A stretch of 21,372 bases of DNA from an uncultured Holophagaceae bacterium (GCA_903927605.1 CAIYNT010000159.1:1-21372); one strand, 5' to 3'. Positions 1-8,409 are shown, counted from the stretch's first letter. A program made the numbers and translations. Notes: generated by a model from the sequence alone, not told the origin.

Positions 1-1099
1 GCCTGATCTCCACGGGCAGTTTCTTCCAGGGTGTTTCGAGGCTGAACTTCAGCTTGCGGGCCAGCTGATCCATGAGCTGGGACCGCCAGCCGTCCTCCGA
101 CACGCTCTTCCAGCCGCTGGCCTGGATGGCTCCCTCGTTGATGGAAAGGGCCGGGTTCGGGATGATCAGTTCCTCAGCAAACTGCCGCTTGAAGCCCAGG
201 CCATCACAGGTGGGGCAGGCGCCGTAGGGGCTGTTGAACGAGAACGAGCGGGGCTCCAGCTCCGGCAGGCCCTGGCCGAACTTGGTGCAGGAGGTGTTGT
301 TGCAGGCCAGCTTGCTGGAGAAGAACTGCTCGGTCCCATCCTTCGAGGCGGCCTTCGGTCGGCGGCCCTCCGCCCCATCTTCGGTCTCCAAGAGGAGGAG
401 TACGCTGCCCTCCGCCAAGTTGCAGGCGATCTCCAGGCTGTCCGCCAGCCGCGACTGGATGGCGGGACTCACCTTCAGGCGGTCGATGACCACCTCCAGC
501 GTGTGCTTCTTCTGCTTGTCCAGATCGGGGATGCCCTCGGTGAGGTCCAGCATCTGGCCGTTGACCCGGGCGCGGATGTAGCCCCGCTTCATCAGGTCCT
601 GGAGCAGCTTCTTGTACTCGCCCTTGCGGCCCCGCACCACGGGGGCCAGGATCTGCAACTTGGTGCCTTCGGGCTTGGCCAGGATCTGGTCCGCCATCTC
701 CTGGATGGTCTGGCTGGCGATGGGGTTGCCGCAGGCCACGCAGGTGGGTTTGCCCGTGCGGGCGTAGAGTAGGCGCAGGTAATCGTAGATTTCCGTCACC
801 GTTGCCACAGTGGAACGGGGATTCTTGCTGGTGGTCTTCTGTTCAATGGAGATCGCTGGGGACAGGCCTTCGATGCTGTCCACATCGGGTTTTTCCATTT
901 GATCCAGGAACTGCCGGGCGTAGGCCGATAGGCTCTCCACATAGCGGCGCTGGCCCTCCGCGTAGAGCGTGTCGAAGGCCAGACTGGACTTCCCCGAGCC
1001 CGACAGACCCGTGATGACCACCAGCTGGTTTCGCGGCAGCGACAGGTCCAGGTTCTTGAGGTTGTGCTCGCGGGCACCCTTGATGTGGATGTGTTCCAT
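1..1099 (-). CDS. uvrA: Excinuclease ABC subunit A (UvrA), N-terminal part, runs off the left edge
   Basis: UvrA is the damage-recognition ATPase of nucleotide excision repair; it loads UvrB on damaged DNA. The 366 codons visible begin [19 protein letters not shown], a classic UvrA start, and carry Walker [10 protein letters not shown] (residues 31-39), the [16 protein letters not shown] block (53-68) and [15 protein letters not shown] (84-98). Cys120/Cys123 lie in a TCVACG motif. The zinc-finger segment leads into [18 protein letters not shown] and TCDGLG. The start is the ATG at 1097-1099, preceded on the - strand by GGGAAGG. The usual protein is about 940 residues, so roughly the C-terminal 60 percent is missing only because the window ends. 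The first half of the zinc module is C-x4-C (Cys266, Cys271) with a few extra residues before PELEPR instead of the common C-x2-C. It is transcribed divergently from the CHAD gene, with no operon partner visible. Confidence 0.97.
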   Translation of the reverse strand, partial: MEHIHIKGAREHNLKNLDLSLPRNQLVVITGLSGSGKSSLAFDTLYAEGQRRYVESLSAYARQFLDQMEKPDVDSIEGLSPAISIEQKTTSKNPRSTVATVTEIYDYLRLLYARTGKPTCVACGNPIASQTIQEMADQILAKPEGTKLQILAPVVRGRKGEYKKLLQDLMKRGYIRARVNGQMLDLTEGIPDLDKQKKHTLEVVIDRLKVSPAIQSRLADSLEIACNLAEGSVLLLLETEDGAEGRRPKAASKDGTEQFFSSKLACNNTSCTKFGQGLPELEPRSFSFNSPYGACPTCDGLGFKRQFAEELIIPNPALSINEGAIQASGWKSVSEDGWRSQLMDQLARKLKFSLETPWKKLPVEIR

Positions 1100-1246
1100 G
1101 GCCTTCCCAGCTTACGCCAATTTTTCGCTTTCGGAAGTTGCGTCTAGGTCGTCTTCCTGGAATCACCATGTGTACCGGTGGTGAACCCGACATAAGGTGC
1201 CGTAGCAAAACAACCAGAAAAGCCCTGGTTCTTTCAAAACGGCCCC

Positions 1247-1252
1247 TAAAAT
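1247..1252 (+). promoter_or_regulatory. Candidate -10 element for the CHAD-kinase operon
   Basis: TAAAAT matches a sigma-70 -10 box at 5 of 6 positions. It lies 6 bases before the chosen ATG at 1259, so transcription would start at or next to the start codon, giving a leaderless or nearly leaderless mRNA. No purine-rich Shine-Dalgarno is seen between it and the ATG. A clear -35 is not visible (only a weak TGGTTC around 1226). This is prediction from pattern alone. Confidence 0.3.
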
Positions 1253-1258
1253 CATGGG

Positions 1259-2170
1259 ATGCATCCGGCCGAATTGGCGATCCTGCTTCATCGCGCCCTC
1301 GAGGTCCGTTTGGCGCGCCTGCAGGAGCTGCTCGAGAAAGACCTCTGGACCGAAGACTCCGAGCTGCTCCATCAGGTTCGCGTGGCTGCCCGCCGGCTTG
1401 GGGCCGTGCTCGGCCTGGTGGATGTCGATATCTATCCCGGGCACAAGGGCCACCGGCGTGCGTTGAAAAGCCTGGTGGACATCCTTGGGCTGACCCGTGA
1501 ATTGGATGTCCATGCAGAACATTTGGGCACCTATCTCCACGAGGCGCGCACATCCACGCAGGGCGCCGTCATCGAACACCTGCTTGAAAAAGTAGACCGG
1601 AGCCGCACCAAGGCCCGCCGAACCATGGGGAAAGAACTCGAGCGGCTGCGTCTGCCGGACCTGCGCCGACTGCTCGAAGTGCCCGCCCTGCGGGACCCCT
1701 TCCAGCCTACTTCGCTGCAAGAGGCTGCCTGGGCCTGCCTGGAGCCCCGCTCGGAAGCAGCGCTGGGCGACTTGGCCACCCTTGCCGCCCACGAGGATCC
1801 GACTGCGCTGCACCGGACTCGAGTCAAGATCAAGAAACTGCGGTACGCCATCGAGGCCCTGGAAAGCGCCTTCGCCGAGCCTCCGGAATCCATCCTGAAG
1901 GTTCTTCGGGATCTCCAAACGGTCCTCGGCGAACACCACGATCTTGCCGCGCTTGAGGCCCTGCTCTGGGAGACGGAGGCCCAGCTGTGCCTCCGGGATC
2001 GTCCGACCCTTTGCGCCGGCGTATTGGATCTCCTGGGCGATGTGGCCGAAACCCGCCGTACGGCTTTCGATCGCTTTGTCACCCTGACTCAGTATCAGGA
2101 TCACGGTGCCTTTGCCAGGGTGATTCGGCCAGCCCTGGGGCTTTCCCAGGCAGACGGATCACGATTATGA
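1259..2170 (+). CDS. CHAD domain-containing protein
   Basis: This is a 303-residue, almost wholly alpha-helical protein with the CHAD (conserved histidine alpha-helical domain) pattern. The two diagnostic basic helices are HQVRVAARR (from His38) and HRTRVKIKKLRYAIE (from His185), the two halves of the CHAD duplication. A third conserved-looking His pair, HHDL, is at 227-228. CHAD proteins are known to bind inorganic polyphosphate through these basic faces and are often found beside polyphosphate enzymes; some target polyphosphate granules. There is no fused CYTH/triphosphatase domain, so no catalytic role is indicated. The ATG at 1259 was preferred; an ATG at 1254 is out of frame. The stop overlaps the kinase start (ATGA, 2167-2170), so the two are almost certainly co-translated, which ties the protein to signalling. 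The exact ligand here is inference. Confidence 0.88.
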   Translation: MHPAELAILLHRALEVRLARLQELLEKDLWTEDSELLHQVRVAARRLGAVLGLVDVDIYPGHKGHRRALKSLVDILGLTRELDVHAEHLGTYLHEARTSTQGAVIEHLLEKVDRSRTKARRTMGKELERLRLPDLRRLLEVPALRDPFQPTSLQEAAWACLEPRSEAALGDLATLAAHEDPTALHRTRVKIKKLRYAIEALESAFAEPPESILKVLRDLQTVLGEHHDLAALEALLWETEAQLCLRDRPTLCAGVLDLLGDVAETRRTAFDRFVTLTQYQDHGAFARVIRPALGLSQADGSRL

Positions 2171-3792
2171 GCCTCTGGCGGGTCCGGATCCGCCCTCTGG
2201 CCTGGCTGCGCAGCCTGCACGCCAAGCTCTTCCTTTTACTGGGCCTCGTCACCAGTGTGCTCACTGTGGCCGTGGCTTTTTCCATCACCCGCAACAGCCG
2301 CCGGGAACTGGAAAACTACTCGCGCAGGTTGGTGATCGAAGCCGCCGGCACGGTGGAGACCGATGTCATCGAACGCGACCCTGGATTCAAGGACCCCGAC
2401 AAGTTGGACCAGTTGCTGGAGAGCATTGCCGGACCCGACCGCAGCATCTTCCAGATCGATGTCTTCAAGCGGGTCGGGCGGGGCTCGGAAGTCGAGCTGG
2501 TCCGGTCCTCTGGCGATGAAGCCAATGTTGACTGGGGCCCGGAAATCGGGTCCTACCTCTCACTCACCGCTCCCCAGGCGGAATTGGTGGACCTCGAACC
2601 GGCTGGACGCGCCTGGAAGGTCTACCTGCCAATCCGCACCCACAAGCTCGGTCAGCCACCCATCGGTCTCATCCGCGCTTACTGCGACTTGGAGCGCTGG
2701 GAAGTCGTGTGGGACAACAACCTGAAGCGGACCTATCGCACCCTCCCAGGCGTGTTGCTGGGTGAATTCATCCTGCTCTGGCTGATCCTCCGTGTGCTCA
2801 TCAGCGATCCCATCGAGGCCATGGTGATCGCCATGCAGCAGCTGGAGCGCGGCGACACCACCGTGCGTGCACCCGTGCGCCGCAGTGACGAACTGGGCCT
2901 CATCGCCGCTCGATTCAATGGCATGGCCGTAGAGCTCCAGCGCGCCGGGGAGGAGCGGGAAACCCTGATCCACGAGATCCGCGGCCTCAACGCCAACCTG
3001 CAGGACCGCATTGACGCCGCCCTTTCGGAACTCCAAGCCAAGAACCACGAGCTGGCTGCGCTGGTGGAACGCAATGCACTGCTCCGAGAGGAACTGGGTG
3101 CCCAGGAGCGTCTCGCTGTCGCCGGGCAGCTGACCGCCACTTTCGCCCATGAAGTGGGCACCCCCTTGAACCTCATGACCGGACACCTCCAGCTTCTGGA
3201 CGCGGAAAAGGATCTGCCCGAGAAAACCCGCGAGCGTCTGCACGTCATCCAGGCCCAGATTCAGCGCGTGGGCGATATCGTTCGCCGCCTGTTGGACCTC
3301 ACTCGCCGGCCCCAGCTGCATAGGCAGACCCAGCCCTTCATGGACCTCCTGGTGGACCTGGAGCAGCTTTGGACTCCCACCTTGACCGCCCACAGTGTCA
3401 CCGTGGAAGCCACGGCCCCCCCGGATTGCAGCTTGAATGCAGACCGCAAGCAGATGGAGCAGCTCTTCCTTAATCTCATGAACAATGCCCTGGATGCCAT
3501 GCCCTCCGGAGGCATGGTGCGGATCACCGCACAGCCCTCGGAAGACAGCACCCCCGATGGCCCCTGGTGGGAGCTGCGCTTCCAGGATTCAGGCCAAGGC
3601 ATCCCCAGCGATCTTCTGGGCCAGGTCTTCCGCCCCATGTTCACCACCAAACCCGAAGGCAAAGGCACAGGCCTCGGACTCAGCATCTGCCGAGAGATCG
3701 TGCGCAGCCACGGCGGGGACATCCGCATCGAAAGCACCGAAGGCCAAGGCACCTGCGTGGTGTTCACCTTGCCTGGAGCAGCGTCCGCCTAG
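2167..3792 (+). CDS. Membrane sensor histidine kinase (HAMP-HisKA-HATPase)
   Basis: This is a 541-residue two-component sensor kinase. Order: short cytoplasmic lead; TM1 about 20-40; a periplasmic region of about 150 residues with no family I recognise; TM2 about 194-213; HAMP about 214-260; a coiled linker about 260-310; HisKA with the phospho-accepting His328 in FAHEVGTPLN; and an HATPase_c domain with N box LFLNLMNNALDAM (433-445), G1 DSGQGIP (474-480) and TTKPEGKGTGLGLS (493-506). It would autophosphorylate and pass the phosphate to a response regulator, but none is encoded next to it, so it is an orphan here. The start is the ATG at 2167, overlapping the CHAD stop; a longer open frame from 1987 lies entirely inside the CHAD gene and is rejected. 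Its stop overlaps the stop of convergent murI by a few bases. Confidence 0.95.
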   Translation: MSLWRVRIRPLAWLRSLHAKLFLLLGLVTSVLTVAVAFSITRNSRRELENYSRRLVIEAAGTVETDVIERDPGFKDPDKLDQLLESIAGPDRSIFQIDVFKRVGRGSEVELVRSSGDEANVDWGPEIGSYLSLTAPQAELVDLEPAGRAWKVYLPIRTHKLGQPPIGLIRAYCDLERWEVVWDNNLKRTYRTLPGVLLGEFILLWLILRVLISDPIEAMVIAMQQLERGDTTVRAPVRRSDELGLIAARFNGMAVELQRAGEERETLIHEIRGLNANLQDRIDAALSELQAKNHELAALVERNALLREELGAQERLAVAGQLTATFAHEVGTPLNLMTGHLQLLDAEKDLPEKTRERLHVIQAQIQRVGDIVRRLLDLTRRPQLHRQTQPFMDLLVDLEQLWTPTLTAHSVTVEATAPPDCSLNADRKQMEQLFLNLMNNALDAMPSGGMVRITAQPSEDSTPDGPWWELRFQDSGQGIPSDLLGQVFRPMFTTKPEGKGTGLGLSICREIVRSHGGDIRIESTEGQGTCVVFTLPGAASA

Positions 3793-4580
3793 ATTTCCAC
3801 CACCTCTACGTCCCCCAACGGCTCCTCCAGAAAACGGTTGCCCACTTCTTTGAGGCGACTGCTGGCATCGGTGAGCTGAACCTGCAATGATCCACGGGCA
3901 CTGGCGGTGCGGTAACCCAGGCTCCCCTGCAGCAGACGGTCCACAGCCTTGGCGGTGACTCGGCCGCTGTCGATCCAGCAGGTGCCGGGGCGGCTGCGCT
4001 CCAGACTCGTCAAGAGGGTTGGGTAGTGGGTGCAGCCCAGCACCACGGTCTTCACCTCGAAGGGCAGCTGGTTCATGTAGCGACGGCAGATGCTGTCCGT
4101 GACCGGATCATCGAACCAGCCCTCCTCCGCCAGGGGCACCAGCAGAGGGCAGGCCACGCTGTGGATGACCTTGGCTGGATCCCGACGATGGATGGCAGCC
4201 TCGTAGGCGGCGCTGCTCACCGTAGCCAGAGTGCCGATGATACCCACAGCCCCGCGATGCTCGGCCGCGGCCTCGGCCCCGGGTTCGATCACGCCGATCA
4301 CAGGGCAGGGGCTCACAGCCTGCAGGGCGGGCAGACCATGGGCGCTGGCGGTGTTGCAGGCGATCACGATGAGTTTCGGGTCGTGGCGCTGGAGCAGCTC
4401 GCCCATCTGCAGGGTGTACCGCTCAATGGTGCGATGGCTCTTGGTGCCGTAAGGCAGCCGCGCCGTGTCCCCAAGGTAGACCAGGTCCTCCTGGGGTAGC
4501 AGCTGACGCAGGGCGTGGATGACCGTAAGCCCGCCGATACCTGAGTCGAAAACCCCGATGGGCTGGTCGGAACGACTCAT
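3789..4580 (-). CDS. murI: Glutamate racemase
   Basis: MurI interconverts L- and D-glutamate in the cytoplasm and supplies D-Glu for peptidoglycan precursors. The 263-residue length is normal. Diagnostic pieces are GVFDSGIGGLTV (Asp12, Ser13), LPYGTK (42-47), the first catalytic cysteine Cys75 in IACNTAS, and the second, Cys183, in LGCTHYPTLL. Both catalytic cysteines and the neighbouring Thr/His are present, so it should be active. The ATG start overlaps the prmA stop (ATGA at 4577-4580), so it is translated behind prmA. Its end overlaps the end of the sensor kinase by 4 bases tail to tail, leaving no room for a separate terminator. Confidence 0.97.
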   Translation of the reverse strand: MSRSDQPIGVFDSGIGGLTVIHALRQLLPQEDLVYLGDTARLPYGTKSHRTIERYTLQMGELLQRHDPKLIVIACNTASAHGLPALQAVSPCPVIGVIEPGAEAAAEHRGAVGIIGTLATVSSAAYEAAIHRRDPAKVIHSVACPLLVPLAEEGWFDDPVTDSICRRYMNQLPFEVKTVVLGCTHYPTLLTSLERSRPGTCWIDSGRVTAKAVDRLLQGSLGYRTASARGSLQVQLTDASSRLKEVGNRFLEEPLGDVEVVEI

Positions 4581-5446
4581 GAGGGGACTCGTTCAGCCAG
4601 CACAGCGATCCACTCACCTTCCCGGAGCACCTTCTCTGGCTTGAACCCGTGGGAAACGAGGCTCACCAAGGCTTCGTCTGTGCGTTCGGCCAGGATGCCG
4701 CTGGCGATGAGCCAACCCCCAGGGGCGGCCACCGCCGCCAAGCCCGGCAGCAGATCCTGGATGGTTTCCAACAGGATGTTGGCCAACAGACCCAGGTAGG
4801 GACCCGTCACCTTCGGGTGATCCAAGGTGCCGACGAAGCTCTCATAGGGCTGGGCACCCTTCAGCAGGTGGATGTTCAGCTCAATGAGTTCCAGCATGGC
4901 CGGACCACAATCGGGATCGATGTCGAAGGCTGTGAGCTCGCGCCCACCCAGAAGAAAGGCCACCAGCGACAGGATGCCCGTGCCCGCACCGATGTCGAGG
5001 ACAGGACCCTTGAGCCGACCTTCCAAAGACAGCTTCTCCAGCAGTTCCATGCAGAGTCGGGTGGTCTCATGGCCTCCTGTGCCGAAGGCCAAACCTGGAT
5101 TCACCACCAGGTCGATGCGGTCCACAGGTCCTGGTGTCTCGTCCCAGAGGGGTCGCACATGGAAGCGTGAGCCCACCTCAAAGGCGCCGAAACCTTCGCG
5201 GCTCTTGGCCAACCAGTCCTCGTCGCCGAAGGCCTCGGCCTCGATGAGGCGCACCCCGGGAAAGGCCCCCAGACCCCCCGGCTCCGGTGGAAGGACCCCG
5301 GGCGAAAAGTAGACATAGCAGGCTTTGGGCAAATCGGCCTCGCGGTAGAAGGCGGACGAGCCCTTCCCATCCAGCCAGGCACATAAAGCCTCTTCCTGCC
5401 AGTCGGGTACCTCCAGTTTCCACCTCAGATGCGTTGTGTTCTCCAT
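4577..5446 (-). CDS. prmA: Ribosomal protein L11 methyltransferase-like enzyme
   Basis: PrmA uses S-adenosylmethionine to methylate ribosomal protein L11. The 289 residues match the usual size. The N-terminal about 100 residues form the substrate-recognition part. The signature NPGLAFGTGGHETTRL (116-131) is followed by motif I LDIGAGTGILS (150-160), an acidic post-I strand AFDIDPD (173-179) and LLANILLETI (220-229), where PrmA has its catalytic-loop Asn. The start ATG at 5446 gives MENTTHLRWKLEVPDWQEEA, typical of the N-terminal ferredoxin-like fold. It is upstream in a two-gene unit with murI. The N-terminal domain is divergent, so a related protein methyltransferase is possible, but the GTGGHETT signature makes PrmA the best call. 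Confidence 0.92.
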   Translation of the reverse strand: MENTTHLRWKLEVPDWQEEALCAWLDGKGSSAFYREADLPKACYVYFSPGVLPPEPGGLGAFPGVRLIEAEAFGDEDWLAKSREGFGAFEVGSRFHVRPLWDETPGPVDRIDLVVNPGLAFGTGGHETTRLCMELLEKLSLEGRLKGPVLDIGAGTGILSLVAFLLGGRELTAFDIDPDCGPAMLELIELNIHLLKGAQPYESFVGTLDHPKVTGPYLGLLANILLETIQDLLPGLAAVAAPGGWLIASGILAERTDEALVSLVSHGFKPEKVLREGEWIAVLAERVPS

Positions 5447-5551
5447 GGGCCAAGATTAACAGCCCTCCCGGGAACCATCCGGCCTTGGGCTGCACTCAAT
5501 GGGTGCGGCAGGCCAGAATGCCGTGGTGAGTGGAGCGTTGGGGGGAAATGG

Positions 5552-5584
5552 CACGGGGGGATAAGCGTCCCCCCGTGTTTATTT
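5552..5584. terminator. Hairpin terminator between the sigma-54 regulator and prmA
   Basis: A perfect 10-bp stem (CACGGGGGGA at 5552-5561 with TCCCCCCGTG at 5568-5577) closes a 6-base loop and is followed on + by TTTATTT. It begins within 30 bases of the regulator stop on the - strand, so it probably ends that transcript before prmA. The U-rich side is on +, and the - side has only a short CATTT, so it may work best in the + direction or in both. Confidence 0.6.
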
Positions 5585-5605
5585 GCGGACCATGGCCCAA
5601 AAAGA

Positions 5606-6805
5606 CTACTCCGTTGGCTCGACTGCTTCGGCATCCTCTAGATCCAGCCGCTTCATCTTTTCGAGGAAGGTGGTGCGCTTGAGGCCCAGAAGGTCGGCGG
5701 CCCGTTTCTTGTTGCCCCGGGTGATGGCGAGGCTCTGGAGCATGAGCGTCTTCTCCATGTCCGACACCACTTGGTTGAGGTCCAGCCCCTCGGCTGGCAA
5801 ATCCATCCCGAAGACCGCAGAGGGTTGAGAAGTAAAAGCCTCCAAGGGGACGGTGGGGGGGCCGACCTTGGAGGTTGTCTCGACCGAAGACGCCTCGCCC
5901 AGGCGCTCAGCCAAGAAGGCGAAGTCCTCCCGCGTGAGCACGGGACGCGTGCCGGAAAGCACAATGGCCCGCTCGATGGCATTTTCCAGTTGGCGGACAT
6001 TGCCTGGCCAGGGCAGGGACATGAGCAGGGGATCCACGCTGGGGTGCAGTGCCTTGGGATAGAGGCCATGCTCGCGGGCCTTGCGATTGAGGAAGTGCTG
6101 CGCCAGGAAGGGCACCTCCTCCCGCCGGGCGCGCAGGGGAGGCATGGTGATGGGCACGACCTCGAGGCGGTAGAACAGATCCTCGCGAAAGCTTCCGTCC
6201 TGCACTTTCTTCCACAGATCCACGTTGGAGGCCGTTACCACCCGCACATCCACCTTCACCGGCGCGCCGCCACCCAGAGGCTGCACCTCTCGCTCCTGCA
6301 GGACGCGCAGCAGACGCACCTGGGCGCCCAGCGGCATGGTGCCCACCTCATCCAGGAAGACGGTCCCCCCATGAGCCTCGCGGAACTTGCCCGGCGTGTC
6401 CTTGCGGGCATCGGTGAAGGCGCCTTTGTTGTACCCGAAGAGTTCCGATTCCAGAAGATTCTCAGGGATGGCACCACAATGGACGGCTACGAATGGCTCT
6501 GCAGAATTGCCGCCCATGCGGTGGATGGCCCGGGCGATGACTTCCTTGCCCGTGCCGCTTTCGCCCAGCAGCAGCACCGTGGCGCGGGTGGCTGCCGCGC
6601 TACGGGCGCGGACCAGCACATCCTGCATGGCCGCGCTGGCACCCACCAGACCGAAGGCCAACGCCTGCGAGGCACTGAGCTGGGTGGTGGTGCCCGAGCG
6701 CGGGCGCAGGCCCGGCATCGGGGGTTCCGGACCCAGCACGCCCCCACCGCACGGAACCCAGCGAACCCCATTCCGACAGGGCCTTGCAATCCAGGGGCGC
6801 CGCAT
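5606..6805 (-). CDS. Sigma-54-dependent AAA+ transcriptional activator (catalytic and DNA-binding parts)
   Basis: This bacterial enhancer-binding protein uses ATP to remodel sigma-54 RNA polymerase. In the 399-residue open frame: Walker A GESGTGKE (81-88), the sigma-54-contact loop written GAFTDA (129-134) rather than GAFTGA, Walker [11 protein letters not shown] (146-155), arginine-finger region FREDLFYRL (207-214), [17 protein letters not shown] (264-280), and a C-terminal Fis-type helix-turn-helix, [20 protein letters not shown] (365-384). Residues 1 to about 20 probably do not belong to the protein: the frame upstream of 6741 is coding in a different register, and deleting one base from the C5 run at 6741-6745 would fuse both into one 477-residue protein starting at 7040. 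If the shift is real, translation could restart at the ATG at 6718 and give an activator without its N-terminal regulatory domain. No sigma-54 promoter was recognised nearby. Confidence 0.9.
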   Translation of the reverse strand: MRRPWIARPCRNGVRWVPCGGGVLGPEPPMPGLRPRSGTTTQLSASQALAFGLVGASAAMQDVLVRARSAAATRATVLLLGESGTGKEVIARAIHRMGGNSAEPFVAVHCGAIPENLLESELFGYNKGAFTDARKDTPGKFREAHGGTVFLDEVGTMPLGAQVRLLRVLQEREVQPLGGGAPVKVDVRVVTASNVDLWKKVQDGSFREDLFYRLEVVPITMPPLRARREEVPFLAQHFLNRKAREHGLYPKALHPSVDPLLMSLPWPGNVRQLENAIERAIVLSGTRPVLTREDFAFLAERLGEASSVETTSKVGPPTVPLEAFTSQPSAVFGMDLPAEGLDLNQVVSDMEKTLMLQSLAITRGNKKRAADLLGLKRTTFLEKMKRLDLEDAEAVEPTE

Positions 6806-7040
6806 CGGGCTTCAGGCCCAGCAGGATGGGCAGGGCCGCCACCTCGGCCATCATGCGATTCAGCTCCGGTGGCGGCCACGCACCCTTGGCGCTGATCACC
6901 CACAGATCCACATCTCGTGGCGCCAGGGCCGGGGAGGCTCCGCGGTCAAGGGTCACATCCCACAGCGCCGCCCATCGATGCTCCAGCCCCCCGGTATCGT
7001 CCCCGAGGGTGGACCAGTGAAGACGAGGGAGAAGGGTCAT
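6743..7040 (-). pseudogene. Out-of-frame N-terminal regulatory domain of the sigma-54 activator
   Basis: The - strand frame starting at the ATG at 7040 codes for about 99 residues with the same G/C-ending codon style as its neighbours (MTLLPRLHWSTLGDD...DVDLWVISAKGAW...[11 protein letters not shown]). It then loses register with the AAA+ domain at the G5 run (CCCCC at 6741-6745 on +). The distance from 7040 to 5606 is 1435 bases, one more than a multiple of three, so a single-base deletion restores one frame of 478 codons. The alternating hydrophobic strands look receiver-like (VDLWVIS where a receiver has its aspartate strand), but no phospho-accepting Asp is in place; I do not recognise the family. 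A true mutation, a phase-variable tract or a sequencing error are all possible. Confidence 0.65.
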
Positions 7041-7153
7041 GGGCTCCTTGGTTGGAACCAGCCTAGTTGCAGGGATCTGAGGGTCAAGTCAAAAAAATGA
7101 CGGAGCGGAAATCAGCCCTTGATTCACGGCGTACGATTAGAGAGCACCATTCC

Positions 7154-7158
7154 GGAGG
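7154..7158 (+). promoter_or_regulatory. Shine-Dalgarno fixing the start of the thioredoxin-fold gene
   Basis: GGAGG ends 5 bases before the ATG at 7164. The open frame extends upstream to an ATG at 7119 that lacks such a site, so 7164 is the better start. Confidence 0.75.
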
Positions 7159-7163
7159 TACCC

Positions 7164-7706
7164 ATGTCACTCATGGAATCCACCATGGTTCCACTCGGCA
7201 CGGCCTGTCCGGACTTCACGCTACCCGGTGTGGACGGGCGACTCTGGTCGCTGCACGACTTTCATACACCGGCCCTGGTGGTGGTGGTCATGTGCAATCA
7301 CTGTCCCTATGTGCAGTCCATCGATGATCGTCTCAACGCGCTGGCAAAGGCCTATACCAGTCGCTGCGCGGTGGTCGGCATCAACTCGAACGATGCGGTG
7401 ACCCATCCGGACGACAGCTTCGAAGCCATGTGCGCCCGGGCCAGAGCCAAGGGCTACGTGTTTCCCTATCTGTGGGACGAAGAACAATCCGTGGCGAGGG
7501 CCATGGGGGCCGCCTGTACGCCGGACTTCTTCCTTTACGATTCCCACCGCCGCCTGAACTACCGGGGACGGCTCGATGACAACTGGAAAGACCCGGCCCA
7601 CGTCACGCGCGAGGATCTGAAGGAAGCCATCGAGGGGGTCTTGTCCGGACATGAGCCCTTGGAGACCCAGTATCCGAGCATGGGCTGCAGCATCAAGTGG
7701 AAGTAG
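7164..7706 (+). CDS. Thioredoxin-fold protein of the AhpC/TSA-redoxin type
   Basis: This 180-residue protein has the order of a redoxin: PLGTACPDFTLPGVDG (10-25), a strand ALVVVVMCNHCPYVQS with the CxxC pair Cys44/Cys47 at the head of a helix, a Glu/Asp-rich central helix region, and the cis-Pro loop CTPDFFLYD (118-126). The CNHCPYV motif is typical of a widespread 'thioredoxin family protein' group related to peroxiredoxins and ResA. The likely role is thiol-disulfide or peroxide chemistry. No signal peptide is seen at the chosen start, so it is probably cytoplasmic. There is no clear operon link to the next gene, which has its own candidate promoter. The physiological partner is unknown. 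Confidence 0.88.
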   Translation: MSLMESTMVPLGTACPDFTLPGVDGRLWSLHDFHTPALVVVVMCNHCPYVQSIDDRLNALAKAYTSRCAVVGINSNDAVTHPDDSFEAMCARARAKGYVFPYLWDEEQSVARAMGAACTPDFFLYDSHRRLNYRGRLDDNWKDPAHVTREDLKEAIEGVLSGHEPLETQYPSMGCSIKWK

Positions 7707-7739
7707 CGCCCAGAGAACAGATCAGAACCAGGCTGAGGG

Positions 7740-7745
7740 TATGAT
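7740..7745 (+). promoter_or_regulatory. Candidate -10 element for the barrel/phosphatase operon
   Basis: TATGAT matches the -10 consensus at 5 of 6 positions and would place the transcript start near 7752. That leaves a short leader containing GGAG at 7759-7762 before the ATG at 7768. No good -35 is visible. This argues against using the ATG at 7741, which lies inside the element. Confidence 0.3.
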
Positions 7746-7767
7746 CGGGGTTTCGGCCGGAGCCTTC

Positions 7768-8409
7768 ATGCGCCTTGCCATCTTCCCGATCTGTCTCGCC
7801 AGCCTGCCCCTTTGCGCCCAATGGGACCTGCGCCTGGAACTGCCCCGTCCCACGGGTCAGAACCTGCCGCAGACCCTCATCAGCGGAACCGGGAAGCTGG
7901 TGGCAGGGGACTTCGATACTGGCCAGGGATTCATCGCCACGGTGAGTCGGCTGATCCTCCAGGTGGGACCCCTGGTCAAGCTGGAAGGTGGGCTGGAATA
8001 TTCCCAGTTCACGGCGAACGGCAGCCTGGCGAATGGGCCGAGTCCCCAAGGCACCAACCTCAAGCAGCAGGGTGCGGGACTGGATATCAACGCCCAGTTC
8101 TGGGTTCCCTTCACGGGGCTCGCTGGCGAGCTGGGACTTGTCCAGCGATTTCAGCGCTATACCTTCGACACCGCGGGAGCCTCCAACGCCAAGGACTTGA
8201 GCCGCACCTGGCTGCGAGTGGGCACCCGTTGGCGTATCCCTTCGGTGGTGGTGCATCCCTATGTGGTCGCCAGCTACCAGCAGCCCATCACCAAGGATCA
8301 CCCCGTGAAACTCAGCAGTGCCTCGGATCTGGCGACCTACCTCACAGCCCAGGGTAGCGGACAGGAGTTCCAGCGCCTTTGGACCTTCGGTGTAGGGGTG
8401 ACATTTTGA
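7768..8409 (+). CDS. Predicted outer-membrane beta-barrel protein
   Basis: This 213-residue protein starts with an apparent signal peptide, MRLAIFPICLASLPLCAQ, with cleavage likely around the AQ at 17-18. The rest alternates polar and hydrophobic residues in strand-length blocks (FIATVSRLILQVGPLVKLEGGLEYSQF, then AQFWVPF, TWLRVGTRWRI, VVVHPYVVASYQQ) and ends TFGVGVTF with a terminal aromatic, as in outer-membrane barrels. I do not recognise a specific family. The start at 7768 has GGAG 5 bases upstream; an in-frame ATG at 7741 would bury the signal peptide. The stop overlaps the phosphatase start (TGATG), so the two are co-translated and may act together at the cell envelope. Confidence 0.75.
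   Translation: MRLAIFPICLASLPLCAQWDLRLELPRPTGQNLPQTLISGTGKLVAGDFDTGQGFIATVSRLILQVGPLVKLEGGLEYSQFTANGSLANGPSPQGTNLKQQGAGLDINAQFWVPFTGLAGELGLVQRFQRYTFDTAGASNAKDLSRTWLRVGTRWRIPSVVVHPYVVASYQQPITKDHPVKLSSASDLATYLTAQGSGQEFQRLWTFGVGVTF

Noticed and set aside
1163..2104. 313-codon - strand open frame over the CHAD gene
   Set aside because: The + strand frame has the CHAD motifs and couples by ATGA to the kinase; the - frame is a shadow.
5771..6895. 374-codon + strand open frame over the sigma-54 activator
   Set aside because: The opposite strand carries complete AAA+ motifs; this frame shows only shadow-like composition.
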